From positions 1,674,001 through 1,738,000 of the forward strand of contig NZ_CP029693.1 of NCBI RefSeq assembly GCF_003228315.1: DNA of 64,000 nt, read 5' to 3'. The stretch is from Pseudomonas putida. GTDB taxonomy: Bacteria > Pseudomonadota > Gammaproteobacteria > Pseudomonadales > Pseudomonadaceae. The position numbers and the translations under genes are program-made. The first letter of the stretch is position 1. Each line of letters starts with the position of its first letter. Of the stretch, positions 1-7,931 are shown piece by piece. The notes beneath the pieces are model-generated. The model was not told where the DNA came from. It ran no database searches and was given only the letters and a program-made list of their open reading frames with translations.

Positions 1-274
1 TGGCGGCAAGGAACAGAAAGCCTGAATCGCCGAGAAAACCCAGGTCCAACGCACCGGTGTTCAAGGCTTCGGCCAGCGGCGCGGCGGCCTGGAAGTGTTT
101 CCAATCCACGGTATACGGCGCGTCCTTGAACACGCCCGAGGCCTCCACCGACGCGCGGATGTTGTAGTAATTCTGGTCGCCCACGTGCAGGACGACGGGG
201 TCGGCTGCATAGGCAAGTGGTGCGGCAAACAGGGCACTGGTCAGCAGACTGCGCACGAATCGGGACAGGTTCAT
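1..274 (-). CDS. Aliphatic sulfonate/taurine-type ABC transporter substrate-binding protein (N-terminal part)
   Basis: Only the first 91 codons are in the window; the gene runs off the left edge. The start ATG at 274 has AAGGAG upstream on the minus strand. The N-terminus is a Sec signal peptide (basic MNLSRFVRS, hydrophobic core, cleavage near AYA-AD), followed by a periplasmic-binding-protein fold start (VVLHVGDQNYYN) and the motif ALNTGALDLGFLGDSG. That last motif, in which the ligand-binding domain follows gene dosage text EALN.G..D.G..GD, is typical of SsuA/TauA/NrtA-type binding proteins that feed sulfonate, taurine or nitrate importers. The partner permease and ATPase would lie outside the window. 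The exact ligand cannot be told. An FMN monooxygenase of a sulfur-scavenging family lies at 12951-14354, which fits but does not prove a sulfur role. Confidence 0.75.
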   Translation of the reverse strand, partial: MNLSRFVRSLLTSALFAAPLAYAADPVVLHVGDQNYYNIRASVEASGVFKDAPYTVDWKHFQAAAPLAEALNTGALDLGFLGDSGFLFLAA

Positions 275-432
275 CGGGGGCTCCTTGGAAGTGATGGCGA
301 TAGACCATAACGCTCTTACAAGAAGCTTTTTAAATTCTATTTATGCATAAACTAATCACCCGCCTCGTCCGCTGTTGGCCCGGCAACAGTCACTGTGCAG
401 AGTGTTTCCCCATCAACATCTCGGAGCTATAC

Positions 433-534
433 CTGTAGGAGCGAGCACGCTCGCGATGTACGACAGAACACCGCGGGGTGTCAGACTCGCAGCGTTATCG
501 TTGACGACCATCGCGAGCAGGCTCGCTCCTACAG
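433..534. repeat. REP inverted doublet (REPIN-like) upstream of yedK
   Basis: Two copies of the Pseudomonas REP sequence face each other (CTGTAGGAGCGAGC... at the left, ...GCTCGCTCCTACAG at the right) around a spacer of about 50 bases. The left copy carries GCACGCTCGC instead of GCCTGCTCGC. It fills most of the 283-base gap between the divergent binding-protein gene and the SRAP gene. Confidence 0.9.
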
Positions 535-557
535 TGGGAGACGTGGAGGATTCGCAA

Positions 558-1238
558 ATGTGCGGACGCCTGTCGCAATACCGGGGCATTCACGATTTCG
601 TGGCGGTGCTGAGCATCCCCGACGCGTTGATCAATCATGTCGGCGACCAGCCCCTGGCGCACTACAACGCCGCGCCGACCACACAACTGGCGCTGCTGCA
701 TCGGGAGGACGATGGGCTGCACGCCGATATGCAGCGCTGGAGTTGGCGACCGCACTGGGCGAAGGATCGCGCGGCACCGATCAATGCCCGGGTGGAGAAA
801 GTCGCCCATGGCCCGTTCTTCCGGGCGATCTGGCCGCACCGCGCGATCTGTCCGGTCGACAACTGGTTCGAATGGGTCGACGCCGGCGATGGCACACGAC
901 AGCCCTGGCTGATTCGACGACGGGACCGAAAGCCGGTTTACTGCGCGGCGATCGGGCAATTTCCCATCGGCAGCGCCATGCCCCGCGACGACGATGGTTT
1001 TGTCATCATCACGGCCGACAGTGCGGGCGGCATGGTGGACATCCATGACCGCAGGCCGGTGGTGTTTTCGGCGGAGCTGGCACGGGAATGGCTGGACCCT
1101 GCGACCCCCAAGGAGCGGGCCGAACAAATGGTCCTTTTGCAGGGTGAAGAGAGCGAGGTGTTCGAGTGGTACAAAGTCACCAAGGCCGTTGGCAACAGTA
1201 GAAACCAGGGCGCGGAATTGATCGAAGCGATAACTTGA
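558..1238 (+). CDS. yedK: SOS response-associated peptidase / abasic-site shield (SRAP, YedK/HMCES family)
   Basis: A 226-residue protein starting MCGRLSQY. SRAP proteins lose Met1 and use Cys2 to form a thiazolidine crosslink with abasic sites in single-stranded DNA, protecting the lesion during replication. Cys2 is present, as are the other conserved active-site residues: Asn76 (PINARVEK), Glu105 (NWFEWVD) and His163 (MVDIHDRRPVV). The ATG at 558 is chosen although the frame is open further upstream, because only this start puts Cys at position 2. Length matches the family (about 220-230). The gene is monocistronic; a REP doublet sits directly upstream. No LexA box was recognised. Confidence 0.93.
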   Translation: MCGRLSQYRGIHDFVAVLSIPDALINHVGDQPLAHYNAAPTTQLALLHREDDGLHADMQRWSWRPHWAKDRAAPINARVEKVAHGPFFRAIWPHRAICPVDNWFEWVDAGDGTRQPWLIRRRDRKPVYCAAIGQFPIGSAMPRDDDGFVIITADSAGGMVDIHDRRPVVFSAELAREWLDPATPKERAEQMVLLQGEESEVFEWYKVTKAVGNSRNQGAELIEAIT

Positions 1239-1498
1239 ATTGGCATTATCGACAGCACTAAAGGTATATGTAACAAAGTGAACTGCAGAATTGTTACAAC
1301 TACTGTTTCAATGAATTAACACTTATATAAGTGCCCGCATTTGGTGCAATACCGCTTGTCAGACAATCCGCTTGTCAATAGATACATTTGCAATGAGTAC
1401 CGCTAGCATTCGCGCCGCATTTCCAGTGATACAACCAGCTGACCAAAGAGTCAGCAACACCGGAAATTCCATAAAACAAGCCTTGCAGAGAAACTCAA

Positions 1499-1771
1499 TT
1501 GCGCGACGATTTCACTAAGAATCAAGTCGTGGAACTGGCGTGTGTCTATCTCACAAAGACGGAGCACTACCAACTCGACTCTTTTATAGGGCAATACATA
1601 AGAACCCGAAACCTGCACTCACTTCCCGATATCGACAATCTGCTGAGTTCGACACTCAAGAACTATCCAGGCAAACCGCCGGTGATGGTCAATGAGTTGA
1701 ATGCCTGGATCGACAAGACGCTGGGCTATCGTGCTTTGCATCCCGAGATTTTGTCGGTGGAAGATATCTGA
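1499..1771 (+). CDS. Hypothetical 90-residue protein
   Basis: The frame is open for 90 residues from a TTG codon at 1499 (MRDDFTKNQ...), with only a weak purine stretch (GCAGAG) before it. The product is soluble, mildly acidic and probably helical (VVELACVYLTKTEHYQLDSF, NELNAWIDKTLGY). I do not recognise a family. Codon use is less GC-biased than the neighbours, and the 260 bases upstream are AT-rich, which fits a small regulated or acquired gene. A strong hairpin follows 15 bases after the stop. Start position uncertain; the gene itself is plausible because the frame ends neatly before the hairpin. Confidence 0.55.
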   Translation: MRDDFTKNQVVELACVYLTKTEHYQLDSFIGQYIRTRNLHSLPDIDNLLSSTLKNYPGKPPVMVNELNAWIDKTLGYRALHPEILSVEDI

Positions 1772-1786
1772 GCACTGAATTGCATT

Positions 1787-1822
1787 CCCCCTGCAGGAGC
1801 TGCCGCAGGCTCCTGCAGGGGG
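1787..1822. terminator. Perfect 14-bp hairpin between convergent genes
   Basis: CCCCCTGCAGGAGC and its exact reverse complement are separated by an 8-base loop (TGCCGCAG). It lies between two convergent genes (ends 1771 and 1843) and is followed by TGTTTTG, so it probably ends transcription from one or both sides. The sequence resembles the second intergenic repeat family of this window (GTAGGAGCTGCCGCAGGCTGCGATC), of which it may be a degenerate copy. Confidence 0.7.
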
Positions 1823-1842
1823 ATGTGTTTTGCTCAATTGAT

Positions 1843-1989
1843 TCAGAACTTGCGATCAGGCTCCGACAATTCCGTACCGTCATCAGGATGCTTCCAGTCC
1901 GGCACCGAACGCTTCTGCTGTTCAATCTCTTCTTCCGTAGGCTCATCCACTTCTTCATCCGGATCCGGACGCTTGGGTTCGTTGGCCAT
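1843..1989 (-). CDS. Small acidic hypothetical protein (48 residues)
   Basis: A 48-residue, very acidic, proline-rich protein (MANEPKRPDPDEEVDEPTEEE..., ending LSEPDRKF). A good ribosome binding site (AGGAAGCGAGG) precedes the ATG at 1989. No membrane segment, no cysteine, probably disordered. Small proteins of this composition are common in Pseudomonas but have no assigned role. It is transcribed in the same direction as azlCD, about 65 bases downstream of azlD, so it could be the last gene of that unit. Confidence 0.7.
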   Translation of the reverse strand: MANEPKRPDPDEEVDEPTEEEIEQQKRSVPDWKHPDDGTELSEPDRKF

Positions 1990-2054
1990 GTGCACCTCGC
2001 TTCCTGAAGGATCACCCATCAAATAAAGCGTAGAACAATTTCCCCCTGCCCGGC

Positions 2055-2369
2055 TTACAGCCACGCGCGCAGCATAAAGAAGAAGCCCATGCTCAACAGC
2101 ATGCTCAGCAAGGTGTTGCGGGTGTAGAGCACCAGGCCCACGGCGACCACTGAGCTGATCAGGTACGGATTGTCCCAATGCAGGTTCAGTTGCTTGTCGG
2201 GCATGAACACGATCGGCCCGCAGATCGCAGTCAACATACCTGGCACGGCGAACCCGAGAAACTGCCGGGCATTGCTGCTCAGGCGCACCGGCAGGCGCGG
2301 TTCCAGAAAGACATAGCGATTGAGGAACACCAGCACACCCATGCCGAAAATCACTACCCAGACCATCAT
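2055..2369 (-). CDS. azlD: AzlD-type branched-chain amino acid exporter small subunit
   Basis: A 104-residue membrane protein with about four hydrophobic segments (MMVWVVIFGMGVLVFLNRY; GFAVPGMLTAICGPIVF; YLISSVVAVGLVLYT; LLSMLLSMGFFFML). It is the AzlD partner of AzlC; the pair exports branched-chain amino acids (AzlCD in Bacillus, YgaZH in E. coli, where it exports valine). Start ATG at 2369 overlaps the azlC stop as ATGA, so translation is coupled. Family assignment rests on size, topology and the AzlC neighbour. Confidence 0.88.
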   Translation of the reverse strand: MMVWVVIFGMGVLVFLNRYVFLEPRLPVRLSSNARQFLGFAVPGMLTAICGPIVFMPDKQLNLHWDNPYLISSVVAVGLVLYTRNTLLSMLLSMGFFFMLRAWL

Positions 2370-3064
2370 GTGCGCGCTCCCTGGAATTTGTTGCAGACAA
2401 ACCCGGCGGTCATCCCCGCCAACCCCGACAGCACCAGCGCCGAGCCCCATTGCCAGTAGCTGAACAGCACCGAGCAAAACAGCGAAACCGCGACGCAGAC
2501 CACCGTCGGCACATTGCGTACCACCGGAGTGATCAAGGCGATGAAGGTGGCCGCGATGGAGAAGTCCAGCCCCAGGTGTTCAAGGCCCGGAATACTGCTG
2601 CCGAGCACGATGCCGGCCAGGGTGAACAGGTTCCAGGCGATGTAGAACGTCAGGCCCACGCCCAAAGCGTACCAGCGGTCGAACTGCTGTTTGTCGTGCT
2701 GGCTGGTCAGGGCGAACAACTCATCGGTGAGCAAAAAACCCAGCCCGAAGCGCCAACGCCCCGGTAACGGCGAAATCACCGAGCGCATGCTCATCCCGTA
2801 GAGCAGATGCTGGGACGTCAGCAGCAAGGTGGTCAGCAGGATGGAAAAGATCCCCGCCCCGCCCTTGAGCATGCCGATGGCCACCAATTGCGCGGCACCG
2901 GCGAACACGATGCTCGACAGGCCCTGGCCTTGCAGCGGGGTGAGGTTGGCTTCGATTGCCATGGAACCGGCCAGCAAGCCCCAGGGCGCGGTTGCCAGCG
3001 ACAGCGGCGTGATCGCCACGGCGCCGCGAAGGAATGCAGCACGGGGCACATGTGAGTTGGACAT
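2366..3064 (-). CDS. azlC: AzlC family branched-chain amino acid exporter large subunit
   Basis: A 232-residue polytopic membrane protein. The N-terminal region RGAVAITPLSLATAPWGLLAG, then SSIVFAGAAQLVAIG and TSQHLLYGMSM, are typical of AzlC/YgaZ. It forms the main channel subunit for export of valine, leucine and related compounds across the inner membrane, with AzlD encoded by the overlapping downstream gene. The start ATG at 3064 lies close to a divergent diguanylate cyclase gene, leaving about 170 bases for both promoters. No operator was recognised. Confidence 0.92.
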   Translation of the reverse strand: MSNSHVPRAAFLRGAVAITPLSLATAPWGLLAGSMAIEANLTPLQGQGLSSIVFAGAAQLVAIGMLKGGAGIFSILLTTLLLTSQHLLYGMSMRSVISPLPGRWRFGLGFLLTDELFALTSQHDKQQFDRWYALGVGLTFYIAWNLFTLAGIVLGSSIPGLEHLGLDFSIAATFIALITPVVRNVPTVVCVAVSLFCSVLFSYWQWGSALVLSGLAGMTAGFVCNKFQGART

Positions 3065-3234
3065 AACGCTCTACAACCAGGAGAAAGACCGCAGACTGTG
3101 CCAGCAGTCGTGGCCATTGGCTTGAACAATCTTGCGCACTGTTACCAATCGTTTCCGTTCATCGGCTGACGGCTTGCTTCAACCCGGTAGTAGCAACATG
3201 ATGGCGCCTTTGCCCCTCTAGGTGTCTGCCCTTC

Positions 3235-4167
3235 ATGTACCCAGACGAAACCGACAGCGTTTACAAGACCTTGCTTGAATCGACCAAGGCCATTCCGTGG
3301 CGAATCGACTGGAAAACCATGACCTTCAGCTACATCGGGCCGCAAATCGAAAGCCTGCTGGGCTGGAAGCAGGACAGTTGGGTCGGGGTCAACGACTGGG
3401 TCGAACGCATGCACCCGGAAGATCGCGACTACGTGGTGGATTTCTGCGTCTCGCAATCGCGGATCGGGGTGGATCACGAAGCCGATTACCGGGCGCTCAC
3501 CTCGACCGGTGAATACGTCTGGATTCGCGACGTGGTGCACGTGGTGCGCAAGGACGGTGAGGTCGAGGCGCTGGTGGGCTTCATGTTCGACATCAGCGAG
3601 CGCAAGAAAACCGAAGAGCACCTGGTTCGCCTGCAAAAGCAGCTCGAGGAATATTCCTTCCAGGACGGCCTGACCGGCATCGCCAACCGGCGCATGTTCG
3701 ACACGGTGCTGGCACGCGAATGGAGCACTGCCCAGCGTACGGGCGCGCCGCTGTCGGCGATCATTCTGGATATCGATTACTTCAAGCAGTACAACGACCA
3801 TTACGGCCACATCAAGGGCGATGAATGCCTGCGCCAGGTGGCCAGCACCCTGTCCCGGGCGGCCAATCGGCCACGGGATTTCATCGCCCGGATCGGCGGT
3901 GAAGAGTTTGTCTGGCTGCTGCCGGAAACCGACGCGGAATCCGCCAGGCTGGTGGCCAACAAATGCTTGCACCTGATTCGCCAACAGCGCATCGCCCATG
4001 AATTTTCCGCGGTCTCGCCACTGTTGAGCCTCAGCCTGGGCGTCGGCACCACCCATGCGACGCAACACGCCACGGCGCTTGAGTTCATCGAACAGGTTGA
4101 TCAGTTGCTCTACAAGGCCAAGCGCCATGGACGGATGCGCGCGGAGTTCATGGATTTCCGCGCCTGA
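3235..4167 (+). CDS. PAS-GGDEF diguanylate cyclase
   Basis: A 310-residue cytoplasmic protein with no membrane segment. Residues about 10-125 form a PAS fold (YIGPQIESLLGW, HPEDRDYVVDF, EYVWIRDVVHVVRKDGE, FDISERKKTEE). Residues about 140-305 form a GGDEF domain with an intact GGEEF active site at 221-225, so it should make cyclic di-GMP from two GTP. An RxxD inhibitory site (R212-D215) lies exactly five residues before it, so product feedback inhibition is expected. The signal sensed by the PAS domain is unknown. Monocistronic; no strong SD is visible (CCCTTC precedes the ATG), so the start is less certain than the domains. Confidence 0.93.
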   Translation: MYPDETDSVYKTLLESTKAIPWRIDWKTMTFSYIGPQIESLLGWKQDSWVGVNDWVERMHPEDRDYVVDFCVSQSRIGVDHEADYRALTSTGEYVWIRDVVHVVRKDGEVEALVGFMFDISERKKTEEHLVRLQKQLEEYSFQDGLTGIANRRMFDTVLAREWSTAQRTGAPLSAIILDIDYFKQYNDHYGHIKGDECLRQVASTLSRAANRPRDFIARIGGEEFVWLLPETDAESARLVANKCLHLIRQQRIAHEFSAVSPLLSLSLGVGTTHATQHATALEFIEQVDQLLYKAKRHGRMRAEFMDFRA

Positions 4168-4240
4168 GCCGGTGAGATACGGCACCGGCCACCCGCCCGA
4201 GTAACATGCGGCGATTACCCTGACGCTTGCGGGAGCTTGA

Positions 4241-4597
4241 ATGTTCTACCGGATCGCCGCCGATGGACTGGTGCTGTTTCATCTGGCGTTCATTGTGTTC
4301 GTCCTGTTCGGCGGGCTGCTGGTGCTCAAATGGCGCCGCCTGCTGTGGTGGCATCTGCCCGCTGCCGCCTGGGGCGTGGCGGTGGAACTGCTGCACCTGC
4401 CCTGCCCGCTGACACGCTGGGAAAACCTGATGCGCCGGGCCGCCGGGCAGCAAGGTTACGGCGCGGGCTTCATCGAGCATTATGTGTGGCCGCTGATTTA
4501 CCCGGCCGGGCTGACACCGGCGATTCAACTGTGGCTGGCCGGTGTGGTGCTGGTGGTCAACGCAGTGGTCTATCTTCGGGTATTCAGGACGCGTTGA
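4241..4597 (+). CDS. DUF2784 family membrane protein
   Basis: A 118-residue inner-membrane protein with about three hydrophobic helices (ADGLVLFHLAFIVFVLFGGLLVL; WWHLPAAAWGVAVELLHLPCPLT; LWLAGVVLVVNAVVYLRVF). The pattern LVLFHLAFIVFVLFGG with LPCPLTRWEN and YPAGL is that of DUF2784, a family of unknown function. ATG at 4241 follows GGGAG. It lies 73 bases after a diguanylate cyclase and 21 bases before a LysR gene on the same strand, so it may share a transcript with either. Confidence 0.85.
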   Translation: MFYRIAADGLVLFHLAFIVFVLFGGLLVLKWRRLLWWHLPAAAWGVAVELLHLPCPLTRWENLMRRAAGQQGYGAGFIEHYVWPLIYPAGLTPAIQLWLAGVVLVVNAVVYLRVFRTR

Positions 4598-4618
4598 AAA
4601 AATCGTAACCACGCCCCC

Positions 4619-5548
4619 ATGGAACAACCAATGCTCTCGACCGAAGACCTCGCCCTGCTCGAAGCCATCCGCGAAACCGGCAGCCTGTCGCGAGCTGCGG
4701 CCAAGCTGAGCAAGGCGCCGTCGACGGTGTCCTACGCCGCACGGCAACTGGAGGAGCGCTTCGACGCCCTGCTGTTCGACCGCCGTCGCTATCGGTTGCA
4801 ACTGACCGCGGCGGGCGAACTGCTGGTCAATGAAGCCTCGCGACTGATGGAAGACGTCTCGCGCCTGACCCAACGGGTGCAGCAAGTGGCCAATGGCTGG
4901 GAAAGCCGTTTGTGGATCGCCACCGACGAACTGGTGGAGTTCGAAAACCTTGTGCCATTGATCGAGGAGTTCGACGCCCTGGGTTCCGGCGTCCCGCTGC
5001 GCATCACCCATGAAGTGCTCAAGGGGGTCTGGGAAGCCCTGCGTGAAGGCCGTGCGGATCTGGTCATCGGCGCCACCAACGAGCCGCCGGCGATTCCGTC
5101 CCTGCGCTGGATACAACTGGGGGAGATGGAATGGGTGTTCGCCGTTTCGCCCAAACATCCGCTGGCCAAGGCCAAAGAGCCGATTTCCCGGGCAACGGTG
5201 ACCCGGCATCGGGCGATTGTCGTGGCCGATTCGTCCCGCACCAGCGAAGGCCGGACCTATGGCGTCTCCGGCGGGCAACCGGTGATGGCGGTGCCGACCA
5301 TGCGCGCGAAAATCCTCGCGCAATGCGCGGGACTGGGTGTGGGCTGGCTACCCCGGCATCGGATCAAATCGCTGCTGGAAAACGGCACGCTGATTGAAAA
5401 AAACATGGCCGACCCACGGGAACCGAACGTGCTGTATGCCGGCTGGCGCGGCGATCAGGACGGCCGTGCCTTGAACTGGTGGCTGGAACAACTCAAGCAG
5501 CCACGCCTGGCCAACCGCCTGGTGCAGGGCATCGACCTGTTCGCCTGA
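4619..5548 (+). CDS. LysR family transcriptional regulator
   Basis: A 309-residue protein. The N-terminal winged helix-turn-helix (LLEAIRETGSLSRAAAKLSKAPSTVSYAARQLEERFDALLFDR) and a C-terminal periplasmic-binding-like effector domain are clear. Residue pattern KAPSTVSYAARQLE is typical of the PunR/YafC-like branch that regulates exporters. A second in-frame ATG at 4631 (MLSTEDL) could be the true start. It follows the DUF2784 gene by 21 bases. The divergent-target rule does not apply here because no divergent gene is present; its target is unknown. Confidence 0.9.
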   Translation: MEQPMLSTEDLALLEAIRETGSLSRAAAKLSKAPSTVSYAARQLEERFDALLFDRRRYRLQLTAAGELLVNEASRLMEDVSRLTQRVQQVANGWESRLWIATDELVEFENLVPLIEEFDALGSGVPLRITHEVLKGVWEALREGRADLVIGATNEPPAIPSLRWIQLGEMEWVFAVSPKHPLAKAKEPISRATVTRHRAIVVADSSRTSEGRTYGVSGGQPVMAVPTMRAKILAQCAGLGVGWLPRHRIKSLLENGTLIEKNMADPREPNVLYAGWRGDQDGRALNWWLEQLKQPRLANRLVQGIDLFA

Positions 5549-5551
5549 GCG

Positions 5552-7105
5552 TCAGTTGGCAATCACGCTCATGTTGCGCCCGCTGGCCTTGGCCACGTAC
5601 AACGCCTTGTCGGCGGCGCCGATCAGCTCTTCGATACTGGTCTGTGACGCCGAATCGTATCCACACACGCCGACGCTCACGGTGATCAAACCCTCCGGGC
5701 TTTCACTGTGCTTCACGTCGGCGGCCAGCACCGCGTGGCGGATTTTTTCCGCCACCAGGAACGCGCCCACGTAGTCGGTGCCGGGCAGCACCACGGCGAA
5801 TTCTTCTCCACCAAAGCGCGCCGCCAGGTCGCCCGGACGCTTGATGTGGTCGGTGATGATGGCCGCGATCCGGCGCAGACAGGCGTCGCCCGCCAAGTGG
5901 CCGTATTGATCGTTGAACGCCTTGAAATGATCGACGTCGATCATCAGCAGCGCGAGCCCCGTGTGGTTGCGACGGGCGCGACCGGTTTCCGCCTGGATGA
6001 ACAGGTCGAACTGGCGGCGGTTGGCCAGGCCGGTCAGCGCGTCTTCCAGCGCCAGCAGTTCCAGGTTGCGATTGAGTTCGAGGAGTTTTTCCTGGGAGCC
6101 AAGCAGCTCGAACTGGATACGGTTCTGCTGCTTCATCACCTTGATCAGGCGAAAGCCGAGCACACCGATGAAGGCCAGCAGCAACGACACGATCAACGCA
6201 CTGAGGATCGATTCCCTGCGCCAGCTGGCCAGGACTTCTTCCTTGTTCAGCGCGGCGAAGACAATCAGCGGATAGCCATCGACCCGGCGATACCCCACCA
6301 CCCGCTCGACGCCATCGATGACCGACTTGATAGTGGCCGTGCCTGCGCTGGCCTGGGGCAGCAACTGGGTGAACAGTTGGCTTTTGGCCAGGCTGGTGCC
6401 GACTTCGGCTTCTTTGAAAGGTCTGCGGACGATAATGCTGGCATCGTCGGCGATCAGGTTGATCACGCCGTTATCGCCCATGTCGATGCTGTCGTACAGC
6501 TGCAGGAAGTGGGAGAGATAGAGCGTCGCCAGGGCCACGCCGGCAAAACTGCCGTCGCGATGATTGACCCGCCGCGACACGGTCATGATCCATTCGCCAC
6601 TGGAACGGCTTTTTATCGACGGACCGATGTGAGGCCCACGATCGGGATGATCGCGGTGATAGATGAAATATTCGCGGTCGGAATTGTTCGCCGTACCCAC
6701 GTCGGCACCGTTGGAATTGGCGATCCATTTCCCTGTTTCGTCATACACGAACAGGCCGTGGAGCTGGCTCAATTCGCTGCGCTGGGCGCTGAGCAGGCGC
6801 TGCAGGCGATTGAGCCGGTCGCCTTCGATGCCGTCGTTTTCCAGGCGATCGACCAGGGCGAACAGCAAGGTATCGGCCTGCTTGATCGAATCCTGCGCCT
6901 GGGAAGCCAGGGTCTGCGCCAGGTTGGACATCGCCACTTGTTTGTCATGTAGATGGTACTGACGCGAGTTCCACGACTGCCAGATGACGATCAACGCCAT
7001 CGACAGGCACACGGCGACCAGCAGCGTAAGAACCGAACGCGCCTTGAGCCTGGCGATACCGGGCCGGCTTTTTTCGATAGGGTCGTAGATAACCGGATGC
7101 CCCAT
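5552..7105 (-). CDS. Membrane diguanylate cyclase with periplasmic Cache-type sensor
   Basis: A 517-residue protein. TM1 lies near residues 25-48 (VLTLLVAVCLSMALIVIW) and TM2 near 305-325 (ILSALIVSLLLAFIGVLGF). The roughly 250 residues between them form a double-Cache/PDC-like periplasmic sensor (YFIYHRDHPDRGPHIGPSI, WIMTVSRRVN..GSFAGVALATL). The C-terminal GGDEF domain has GGEEF at about 432-436 with an RxxD inhibitory site (RPGD) five residues before it. It should make cyclic di-GMP in response to an extracytoplasmic ligand. ATG 7105 is chosen over a GTG at 7114 because GGAG lies nine bases upstream. It ends three bases from the convergent LysR gene. Confidence 0.93.
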   Translation of the reverse strand: MGHPVIYDPIEKSRPGIARLKARSVLTLLVAVCLSMALIVIWQSWNSRQYHLHDKQVAMSNLAQTLASQAQDSIKQADTLLFALVDRLENDGIEGDRLNRLQRLLSAQRSELSQLHGLFVYDETGKWIANSNGADVGTANNSDREYFIYHRDHPDRGPHIGPSIKSRSSGEWIMTVSRRVNHRDGSFAGVALATLYLSHFLQLYDSIDMGDNGVINLIADDASIIVRRPFKEAEVGTSLAKSQLFTQLLPQASAGTATIKSVIDGVERVVGYRRVDGYPLIVFAALNKEEVLASWRRESILSALIVSLLLAFIGVLGFRLIKVMKQQNRIQFELLGSQEKLLELNRNLELLALEDALTGLANRRQFDLFIQAETGRARRNHTGLALLMIDVDHFKAFNDQYGHLAGDACLRRIAAIITDHIKRPGDLAARFGGEEFAVVLPGTDYVGAFLVAEKIRHAVLAADVKHSESPEGLITVSVGVCGYDSASQTSIEELIGAADKALYVAKASGRNMSVIAN

Positions 7106-7196
7106 GACGGTCACTCCATGATTTTTGTGAAAGAACGAGGCTTCCTGCTCGTTTTTTAGTCGGATTGCCCTGCCAGCGACGCTTGGTCGGTGAAGA

Positions 7197-7724
7197 CTAG
7201 ACCGATGTCCGCTTCACCGCCTCCAGCCAAGCCGGATCCAGACGCTTTTGCCGGGTGTCGATGCCCATTGCCTGCATTCGCGCCTCGTGTTGTTCCATTT
7301 CCCGACGCGATTGCCCATGGTCGCTGGAGTTCCCGTCCAGTTGGTGCATTTGATCCAGGCCCAGATGATAGAAGCGCAACAGCTTCATGGCGTCCGGATC
7401 ACCCGCCTGCACTGCCGCCGTGACATGGTGCATGACGTTGGTCACGCTCATCAGGCTGCGCTTGAGCTGCCAGCTGTAGACCGCCGGTGCCAACCATTGC
7501 TGGTGCCAGAACACCTTGCGCATCAGCGCCACCATTAACAGCACCGCAGCGAACACGCCGCCGATGTTGAAGCGCAAATTGTCCCCGCCGGGCTCACCGA
7601 ACAATGCTACCGCCGCGGTCGACAGCACCATGGCCAGCGCGAGGAAAACCAGGGCGATGATCAGCGTGCTGCGCCGTGTCTGTTTGCGGTAGATCTCGGC
7701 GTTCATCGGCTGGATTTCGAACAT
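7197..7724 (-). CDS. DUF3087 family membrane protein
   Basis: A 175-residue protein with two adjacent transmembrane helices near residues 21-42 (TLIIALVFLALAMVLSTAAVALF) and 51-68 (FNIGGVFAAVLLMVALMRKVFW), then a soluble helical C-terminal domain (YHLGLDQMHQLDGNSSDHG, RQKRLDPAWLEAVK). This arrangement is that of DUF3087, a proteobacterial family without known function. The ATG at 7724 follows AGGAAACCC. About 90 bases separate it from the downstream cyclase gene, so they may be cotranscribed. Confidence 0.85.
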   Translation of the reverse strand: MFEIQPMNAEIYRKQTRRSTLIIALVFLALAMVLSTAAVALFGEPGGDNLRFNIGGVFAAVLLMVALMRKVFWHQQWLAPAVYSWQLKRSLMSVTNVMHHVTAAVQAGDPDAMKLLRFYHLGLDQMHQLDGNSSDHGQSRREMEQHEARMQAMGIDTRQKRLDPAWLEAVKRTSV

Positions 7725-7931
7725 GGGCTAAGGGTTTCCTACAAGGGCGGGTAAAAAGTTTGCGGGCATTATCGCCTTTGCAAAGGATTTGGCTATGCTG
7801 GGGCTCCTTTTCATCTTTTCATCGTCAAATGGGGACATGGCGAGACCACGCATTCAGTGCCATCTTTCTTTGTGGATACACACTATTCGGATGCCGTTCT
7901 TTGGCAGTGGCATCGTTTTAAGGATCTTTGA